A DNA stretch of 32,649 bases. It comes from Oscillospiraceae bacterium. Its GTDB lineage: Bacteria > Bacillota > Clostridia > Oscillospirales > Oscillospiraceae. The translations under genes were made by a program, and so were the position numbers. The stretch spans positions 1 through 32,649 of the forward strand of contig JAFSHY010000144.1 of assembly GCA_017440065.1 (NCBI GenBank), in the 5' to 3' direction. Positions 30,804 to 32,649 of this stretch are shown here, in pieces. A model generated the notes under the pieces. That model was given only the letters and a program-made list of their open reading frames with translations, searched no databases and was not told where the DNA came from. Numbering within the stretch: the stretch's first letter is position 1; each line of letters starts with the position of its first letter.

Positions 30804-30821
30804 TGTAGTATTTCCTACATT
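30802..30821. promoter_or_regulatory. Candidate operator palindrome between divergent genes
   Basis: AATGTAG-TATTTC-CTACATT is a perfect 7-bp inverted repeat directly upstream of, and touching, the rpiR-type -35 box. A related sequence occurs again at 30893-30904. Binding by the RpiR-family protein is inferred. Confidence 0.6.
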
Positions 30822-30853
30822 TTACTTTATTTTTATCCATACCGATCGGGCGG

Positions 30854-30882
30854 TTGACATCGGTTTTGCGGCTATTTATAAT
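30854..30882 (+). promoter_or_regulatory. Consensus promoter of the ornithine cyclodeaminase-family gene
   Basis: TTGACA (30854-30859) and TATAAT (30877-30882) with a 17-base spacer form a fully consensus sigma-A promoter, predicting strong transcription when not repressed. Confidence 0.9.
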
Positions 30883-30892
30883 CGAAGAAAAA

Positions 30893-30904
30893 GTAAATAC
30901 TACG
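30893..30904. promoter_or_regulatory. Second candidate operator copy in the 5' leader
   Basis: GTAAATACTACG is the inverted counterpart of TGTAGTATTTCC at 30804-30815 (10 of 12 positions). It lies just after the predicted start site of the consensus promoter, so the two copies bracket the promoter. Confidence 0.45.
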
Positions 30905-30926
30905 AAATCAAAGGAGAATCACGATT

Positions 30927-32045
30927 ATGGGTAAAAGCACCGGTTTCCTCTATCTGAACGAAGAGGACATGATCAAGGCCGGCGTCCTTGATGTGGCGCA
31001 CTGCATCGACGTGGAAGAAGAGCTTTTCGGCCTGCTGAGCAAGGGCGACTACGTCATGGGCGGCGACAAGCACAACGCCCACGGCATCGCGCTGAAGTTC
31101 CCCAAGGAAAGCCCCTTCCCCAATATGCCCATCGATGCCCCCGACCGCCGCTTCATGGCCATGCCTGCCTATGTGGGCGGCAGATTCCATGTGGCAGGTC
31201 AGAAGTGGTACGGCTCCAATATCATCAATCCTCAGCGCGGTCTGCCCCGCTCCATTCTGATGGTCATGCTGAACGATGCCGATACCTGCGAGCCCCTCGC
31301 CCTGATGTCCGCCAACCTCGTCAGCGCAGTCCGCACCGGCTGCGTACCCGGCGTTGCCACCCGCTATCTCGCCCGCAAGGGCGCCAGGGTCTGCTCCTGC
31401 ATCGGCGCAGGCCCCGTCAGCAAGGCCTGCTTTGATGCCATTGTCCTCGAAGCCAAGGAGCTGGAGGAAGTGATCATCTGCGATCTGTTTATCGAGAAAG
31501 CAGAGGCCTTTGCCAAAGAAGTGGAAGAAAAGTACCACCTCAAGGCCCGCGGCACCACCAATCTGGAAGAAGCCATCCGCGCGGCGGATATCATCAGCGT
31601 TGCCGCTTCCTCTCTGAAGCCTATTCATTTGGACAACAGCTGGCTCAAGCCCGGCAGCCTCATCATGTTCACCGGCCGCTGCAATATCGACGAAGACTTC
31701 TACCTCTCCTCCAAGGTGATCTGGGATCACGCGGGAATGCACGAGGTCTATTATGACGAGCATCTGCTGCTGCCCGAAAACGAGCGGTTCATCAATGGCA
31801 TCGGTGTGGAGATCTACCGCATGATGTATGAAGGAAAGCTGCCGCCCATCACGGAAGCCACCAGCCTCGGCGATGTGATCAACGGCACCCGTGCCGGCCG
31901 CGAATCCGAAGAGGAGCGCATCTGCTTCGTCACGGGCGGTCTGCCCGTGTGGGACGTGGGCTGGTCTTACGAGATCTATCAGAACGCGCTGAAGCTCGGC
32001 CTCGGTCAGATGCTGAAGCTTTGGGACAGTCCTCACCTCAACTGA
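30927..32045 (+). CDS. Ornithine cyclodeaminase/mu-crystallin family protein
   Basis: This NAD(P)-dependent family includes ornithine cyclodeaminase, alanine dehydrogenase, ketimine reductases and proteins annotated as tyramine oxidase subunit B. The 372 residues begin with FLYLNEEDMIKAGV. They contain RFMAMPAYVGG and GQKWYGSN (Lys93 matches the family's substrate lysine) and the Rossmann motif CIGAGPVSKA (158-167). It is longer than the usual 315-350 residues. AAAGGAG lies before the ATG. A consensus promoter and GC-rich, C-ending codon use suggest high expression. The reaction is not decided by sequence; regulation by the divergent RpiR-family protein is likely. Confidence 0.88.
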   Translation: MGKSTGFLYLNEEDMIKAGVLDVAHCIDVEEELFGLLSKGDYVMGGDKHNAHGIALKFPKESPFPNMPIDAPDRRFMAMPAYVGGRFHVAGQKWYGSNIINPQRGLPRSILMVMLNDADTCEPLALMSANLVSAVRTGCVPGVATRYLARKGARVCSCIGAGPVSKACFDAIVLEAKELEEVIICDLFIEKAEAFAKEVEEKYHLKARGTTNLEEAIRAADIISVAASSLKPIHLDNSWLKPGSLIMFTGRCNIDEDFYLSSKVIWDHAGMHEVYYDEHLLLPENERFINGIGVEIYRMMYEGKLPPITEATSLGDVINGTRAGRESEEERICFVTGGLPVWDVGWSYEIYQNALKLGLGQMLKLWDSPHLN

Positions 32046-32057
32046 AATACGGCACAG

Positions 32058-32088
32058 AAACGTCCGCAGCGCCTGCTGCGGGCGTTTT
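32058..32088 (+). terminator. Intrinsic terminator after the cyclodeaminase-family gene
   Basis: AAACGTCCGCAGC pairs with GCTGCGGGCGTTT (one U-G wobble) around a GCCT loop, followed by TTAACTTTCTTTTT. It starts 13 bases after the stop codon. Confidence 0.85.
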
Positions 32089-32243
32089 AACTTTCTTTTT
32101 CTTTCTTGCAAACAAGGAATCCGCTTCTTTCCATACATTACCGTTTGGTTATATTCTCATTTCGTACAGATGCGGTTTGTTTCAAGCTAGGATTAAGAAT
32201 GCGAAAAGAAACCGGGTGCTGCCCATATGCGAAACGGGTATCA

Positions 32244-32272
32244 TTGACAGAGATTCTGTCGTTTGTTATATT
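32244..32272 (+). promoter_or_regulatory. Possible promoter pointing into the antisense of the last gene
   Basis: TTGACA (32244-32249) and TATATT (32267-32272) with a 17-base spacer are near consensus. A palindrome GACAGA-GAT-TCTGTC (32246-32260) overlaps the -35 box. Transcription would start near 32279 and run antisense to the 3' end of the minus-strand gene. The rest of the 32089-32276 gap is AT-rich and shows nothing else I can name. Confidence 0.5.
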
Positions 32273-32276
32273 GGAT

Positions 32277-32649
32277 TCAGAAGATAAACAGAGAAAGGAC
32301 GATGTTTCCCTGTATGGTGGGGTCAATTTCGTAAACCACCAGTTCGTCCATGCCCACCTGAGTGCCGGTCTGAACCTCGCTGATCACGCCGTAGGTCAAA
32401 TCATCCACCTTGACGATTTGGGGCAGACTGAACTGGGTGCTGTGGGCGATGCGGCCCTCCAGATACCACCAGAAATTGCCCTCCCATACCAGCAGGGAGT
32501 CCTGACCGTGGTTGCGGGCATAGAGGAAGAGGTGTTCCTCGGGCAGTTCGCCCACTTTATAAAATTCCTTCGGATCGGTGGGAATGGTATCATAGGTCAC
32601 GATCTCACCGGGGAGACCGCCCAGCGGGCCGGGGGTACGGAAAGGCGCC
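32277..32649 (-). CDS. Unknown protein, C-terminal part only (5' end beyond window)
   Basis: An open frame enters from the right edge and runs 123 codons to a TGA at 32277-32279. The in-frame reading continues unbroken to base 32649 (…APFRTPGPLGGLPGEIV), so the GTG near 32600 is probably internal and the gene is cut by the window. The visible part is acidic and rich in aromatic residues, with LLVWEGNFWWYLEGRIAH, and ends in a hydrophobic VLSLFIF. I recognise no family. No terminator is evident after the stop; a + strand promoter-like sequence lies there instead. Confidence 0.7.
   Translation of the reverse strand, partial: APFRTPGPLGGLPGEIVTYDTIPTDPKEFYKVGELPEEHLFLYARNHGQDSLLVWEGNFWWYLEGRIAHSTQFSLPQIVKVDDLTYGVISEVQTGTQVGMDELVVYEIDPTIQGNIVLSLFIF

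Noticed and set aside
1..32649. tRNA, rRNA, CRISPR, insertion sequence, prophage or attachment site
   Set aside because: No cloverleaf-like gene, regularly spaced repeat array, transposase, integrase or flanking duplication was seen in any gap on either strand.

Overview
The window is chromosomal DNA of a low-to-moderately GC-rich Firmicute, most likely a Clostridia member of the Oscillospiraceae/Ruminococcaceae type. The evidence is a Gram-positive-type dcw cluster with a PASTA-carrying class B PBP, a MurE with the meso-DAP signature DNPR, spore maturation genes spmA/spmB, a ClpC-type unfoldase, an 8-Fe clostridial ferredoxin and strong AGGAGG ribosome sites. No species can be named from the sequence alone. 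There is no tRNA, rRNA, CRISPR, phage or transposon signal, and no gene-free stretch reaches 300 bases.

Left third (1-11276, minus strand): a division and cell-wall operon read right to left, mraZ-rsmH-ftsL-ftsI-murE-murF-mraY-ftsW-murG-ftsQ(partial). It starts from a TTGCTT/TATAAT promoter followed by four 10-bp MraZ-box repeats. murD is missing from its usual place between mraY and ftsW. That gap instead holds a short possible leader ORF running through a strong hairpin that buries the ftsW ribosome site.

Middle (11368-19441): clpC (minus) is divergent from a small 2[4Fe-4S] ferredoxin, and the two -35 boxes abut. Then come a TrmN6/YabB-like methyltransferase and rsmI, spmA-spmB, a convergent lipoprotein gene, and argS. 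RsmH and RsmI, both encoded in this window, modify the same 16S rRNA nucleotide (C1402).

Accessory block (19441-24041): a tightly coupled minus-strand operon encodes a split transketolase (two subunits), a beta-hydroxyacid dehydrogenase and a zinc alcohol dehydrogenase. A GntR/FCD regulator is transcribed divergently. The two facing promoters share an almost identical spacer element, which suggests one regulator acts on both. The substrate is unknown.

Right third (24089-32649): a DUF1934 protein with a small membrane protein; an unknown 136-residue protein with greA and a membrane-anchored beta-propeller protein; a ComB-family phosphatase; a PlsC-type acyltransferase fused to a zinc ribbon; an RpiR/SIS regulator divergent from an ornithine cyclodeaminase-family enzyme; and the 3' end of an unknown gene that runs off the right edge. 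Most transcription units end in clear intrinsic terminators and most starts have recognisable sigma-A promoters.
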